In this document: positions 4,905 to 6,481 of the stretch, one piece after another
Numbering within the stretch: the first letter of the stretch is position 1
Layout: each line of letters starts with the position of its first letter
Source: Spirochaetes bacterium RBG_16_67_19
GTDB lineage: Bacteria > Spirochaetota > Spirochaetia > SZUA-6 > DRHE01
Assembly (NCBI GenBank): GCA_001829505.1
Contig: MIBK01000006.1
Location: 9,327 to 15,807 of the forward strand
Length of the DNA: 6,481 nt
Direction of reading: 5' to 3'
Position numbers and translations under genes: made by a program
The notes under the pieces: model-generated
The model's input: the letters and a program-made list of their open reading frames with translations, nothing else
Told to the model about the DNA's origin: nothing
Database searches by the model: none

Positions 4905-6116
4905 CTACGGCCGAAGCGAGTCGTCGAAGCGCGGATCCAGGCTTTTCAAAGCGTCGTACAGCACCTGGATGGTGTAGGTGGCGTTATGCACCCCGCGGCT
5001 GCGGTCCTCCACGAAAAGCTTGTAGTTGTACAGCGCCGCCATCTGCAGCTCGCTCCACTGCCCGTTGCGGGAGCCCGCCCAGCCGGTGCTCAGGCCGGCG
5101 AAGCTGGCCGGGGCGTCCGGCCCGAACATGGGCGGGTTCAGGGTCTGCAGGGCCCCGCCGCCCTTCGGACTGACGAACAGCTCCAGCACCCCCTGCACCT
5201 CCACCTGCACGGCCTCCACCCTGCCGTCGCGGTCGAAATCCGCCTTGGCCTTGAGGTCGAAGAGCTCGGTGCCGGGAAGCTGCTTGATGTCCTTGTGGCA
5301 GGCCAGGCAGCCGGCGGTGTTGACCTTTCCCGCTTCATGCACCTCGCCCACTATGTTGAAGCTGTGCCCCCCGATCTCCGGATTCAACCCGTAGCGGCCT
5401 TCGGGCAGGGCCATGTGGCATTCCACGCAGCCATCCTTCAGGATCTGCTTGTGCGGAGAGCTGGAATACTGCTGCCCACGGTACTCCCAGGCATTGGTTC
5501 CGTTCACCACGTCGGACTGCGGTCCATGGTGGGCCCCCCAGAAGGGGAAAATGGAGGCCGCCGGGGAGGCCTTGACCACGGCGCGGGCCTCGCCGCTGGC
5601 CTGGTGGCAGGCGGCGCAGAGGTTGCCCTTGCCTATGTCGAACTCCGCGCCGTTGACCAGCTTCACCGCCTTCACCGTGCGCAGGCCGAAGTCCCAGGTC
5701 TCGTGCTGGGTATGGCAGGTCACGCAGTTGGGTTGGGAAGGATAGGCCACGAAGCTCTTGGGATCGACCTTGCCGGTGGCGGCGAACTCGATGAAGCCTT
5801 CGTTGGTGTGGCACTTCTGGCAGCCCTGGCCGTTGGCGTAGTAGGAGTTGTCGTTGTTCCTGTGGCCGGAGGTGTCGTAGCCCAGCCGGGCCCCCAGCAG
5901 GGGGTATTTGGGGGTTGGGCCGTGGCAGTCGGCGCAGGCGGCCCCGAAGTCGCCGCGGCTCACGCCCGCCGCCAGCTTGGCTTTCAACCCCTCCACTTCG
6001 CTGTTCAGCCTGGCCAGCTCGGCCTTGCTCCCTTCCGACCCGCCCGAGGCCAGGGCGGCGAGCGCCGGCAACAAAGCCAGCACGGCGGCCAGCAGGACGA
6101 CCACGGTTTTGCGCAT
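4905..6116 (-). CDS. Secreted hexahaem cytochrome c
   Basis: Exported multihaem electron-transfer protein, 403 residues from ATG 6116. Residues 1-24 form a signal peptide (basic MRK, long Leu/Val/Ala core, likely cleavage after an ALA near 21-23). A short heptad-like charged helix follows (about 30-50). Six CxxCH haem sites are present: C61-H65, C99-H103, C131-H135, C167-H171, C230-H234 and C270-H274. Many extra His residues (H85, H138, H196, H197, H222, H251, H260) could serve as distal ligands. The haem-free C-terminal part contains a DxDxDGxxE loop (293-301), the pattern of calcium-binding EF-hand or dockerin loops, then a helical tail. It probably works in the periplasm or at the cell surface in anaerobic respiration or extracellular electron transfer; the partner or acceptor cannot be read from the sequence. 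TTG 6152 would extend the frame but is itself the -35 box, so ATG 6116 is chosen. The gene has its own promoter. Confidence 0.93.
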   Translation of the reverse strand: MRKTVVVLLAAVLALLPALAALASGGSEGSKAELARLNSEVEGLKAKLAAGVSRGDFGAACADCHGPTPKYPLLGARLGYDTSGHRNNDNSYYANGQGCQKCHTNEGFIEFAATGKVDPKSFVAYPSQPNCVTCHTQHETWDFGLRTVKAVKLVNGAEFDIGKGNLCAACHQASGEARAVVKASPAASIFPFWGAHHGPQSDVVNGTNAWEYRGQQYSSSPHKQILKDGCVECHMALPEGRYGLNPEIGGHSFNIVGEVHEAGKVNTAGCLACHKDIKQLPGTELFDLKAKADFDRDGRVEAVQVEVQGVLELFVSPKGGGALQTLNPPMFGPDAPASFAGLSTGWAGSRNGQWSELQMAALYNYKLFVEDRSRGVHNATYTIQVLYDALKSLDPRFDDSLRP

Positions 6117-6123
6117 ACCGTGG

Positions 6124-6152
6124 ATTCTAGGATATCTTACCGGGATTGTCAA
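6124..6152 (-). promoter_or_regulatory. Near-consensus sigma70-type promoter of the cytochrome gene
   Basis: On the - strand TTGACA (6152-6147) is followed by exactly 17 bp and then TAGAAT (6129-6124), giving 11 of 12 consensus bases. Only 7 bp separate the -10 from ATG 6116, and there is no Shine-Dalgarno sequence. The expected transcription start is thus at or next to the A of ATG, which predicts a leaderless mRNA. Confidence 0.75.
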
Positions 6153-6158
6153 ACTTTT

Positions 6159-6176
6159 TCGTGCCGGCAGGCACGA
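6159..6176. repeat. 7-bp inverted repeat between the MTHFR_C gene and the cytochrome promoter
   Basis: TCGTGCC (6159-6165) and GGCACGA (6170-6176) flank a 4-base loop. On the - strand the hairpin begins 13 nt after the MTHFR_C stop, but it is followed by AAAAAG, not by Ts, so it is not a canonical intrinsic terminator. Its centre lies about 51 bp upstream of the predicted cytochrome transcription start, a position that would suit an activator or repressor site. Confidence 0.45.
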
Positions 6177-6189
6177 TCAAGTGATGGAC

Positions 6190-6481
6190 CTACTCCGCGC
6201 GCTCGGGCAGCTCGATCTTGACCGCGGAGTGGTCGTATTTCAGGTAATAGTTGATCCAGGAGGAAGTCTCGTAGAGCTTCCAGTTGCGCGGCGGGATGAT
6301 GTAGCGCAGCTTGTCCAGCTGCCGCCGGTTGCGGGCCCGCGGGTAGACCCTCTCCCAGACGCAGGGATGGGCGGCGAAAACCTCGCAGCGTCCATCGATC
6401 CGGCTGCCGCCGCAGGGGCCCAGGCGCTGGCCCTTGGGGCATTGCGACTCCGGGCAAAGGTAATACATCTCGAACAGGGCG
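6190..6481 (-). CDS. Methylene-tetrahydrofolate reductase C-terminal (MTHFR_C/MetV-like) domain protein, 5' partial
   Basis: The frame is open to the window edge, and codons upstream of ATG 6468 (reading Ala-Leu-Phe-Glu) continue it, so this is the C-terminal 96 residues of a longer protein. It shows the Cys-rich pattern of the MTHFR_C family: CPESQCPKG, then LGPCGGS, GRCEV and HPCVWERVY. The family's typical tail follows, with PRNWKLYETSSW and DHSA. This domain accompanies MetF-type methylene-tetrahydrofolate reductases in organisms using the methyl branch of the Wood-Ljungdahl pathway or folate C1 metabolism, as MetV or as a fused domain, and the Cys set is thought to bind zinc or an Fe-S cluster. 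It ends at TAG 6192-6190, 73 bp before the cytochrome ATG, and is not obviously part of the same operon. Whether this is free-standing MetV or a fusion cannot be told here. Confidence 0.82.
   Translation of the reverse strand, partial: ALFEMYYLCPESQCPKGQRLGPCGGSRIDGRCEVFAAHPCVWERVYPRARNRRQLDKLRYIIPPRNWKLYETSSWINYYLKYDHSAVKIELPERAE

Noticed and set aside
6117..6152. TTG 6152 as start of the cytochrome
   Set aside because: The TTG belongs to the -35 box, and the extension would put 12 extra residues before a normal signal peptide.
6159..6176. Intrinsic terminator of the MTHFR_C gene
   Set aside because: The stem is good, but on the - strand it is followed by As, not Ts; it is kept only as an inverted repeat of unknown role.
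4794..6221. Long + strand frame opposite the cytochrome
   Set aside because: Six CxxCH sites, a signal peptide and a promoter support the - strand gene; the + frame has no recognisable features and runs through the promoter.
1..6481. CRISPR array, tRNA/rRNA, insertion sequence or phage attachment site
   Set aside because: No spaced direct repeats, transposase frames, tRNA-like folds or integrase were seen, and coding density is close to complete.

Overview
The window is a GC-rich, tightly packed bacterial locus with two converging gene blocks and almost no non-coding DNA. A multihaem c-type cytochrome, a protein ending in a methylene-tetrahydrofolate reductase C-terminal (MTHFR_C/MetV-like) Cys domain, a NuoG/HoxU-like Fe-S subunit and membrane redox-sensor kinases together suggest an anaerobic or facultative respiratory bacterium. 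The Desulfobacterota or another deep, metabolically similar phylum would fit. This placement is inferred from gene content only and is low confidence.

Left block, + strand (1-2704). It holds the 3' part of an Fe-S electron-transfer subunit (one 2Fe-2S plus two 4Fe-4S sites), a membrane histidine kinase (HK1, no ATG/GTG/TTG start; a CTG overlapping the upstream stop fits best), and an unusually short polyprenyl diphosphate synthase. These are overlapped or 2 bp apart and probably form one operon.

Right block, - strand (6481-2701). In transcription order it holds the 3' end of the MTHFR_C-domain protein, a secreted hexahaem cytochrome c, a small all-helical protein, a second membrane histidine kinase (HK2, TTG start), and a stand-alone receiver-domain response regulator. 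The cytochrome has a near-consensus sigma70-type promoter (TTGACA-17-TAGAAT) and the helical protein has a perfect TATAAT. Both -10 boxes lie 7-9 bp from the ATG, predicting leaderless or nearly leaderless mRNAs. An 8-bp inverted repeat spans the second promoter and a 7-bp one lies upstream of the first.

The two blocks collide at TTAA (2701-2704), where the stop codons of the prenyl synthase and the response regulator overlap on opposite strands.

The unifying idea is this. HK1 carries the exact heptapeptide GGxxNPF, known from the quinone-sensing kinase RegB/PrrB, and HK2 carries a one-residue variant (GFLENPF) at the same place. A polyprenyl diphosphate synthase, the type of enzyme that makes quinone side chains, is encoded directly after HK1, and electron-transfer proteins flank both kinases. 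The locus may be a two-kinase, one-receiver redox (quinone-pool) signalling module. The motifs are seen directly; the joint function is inference.
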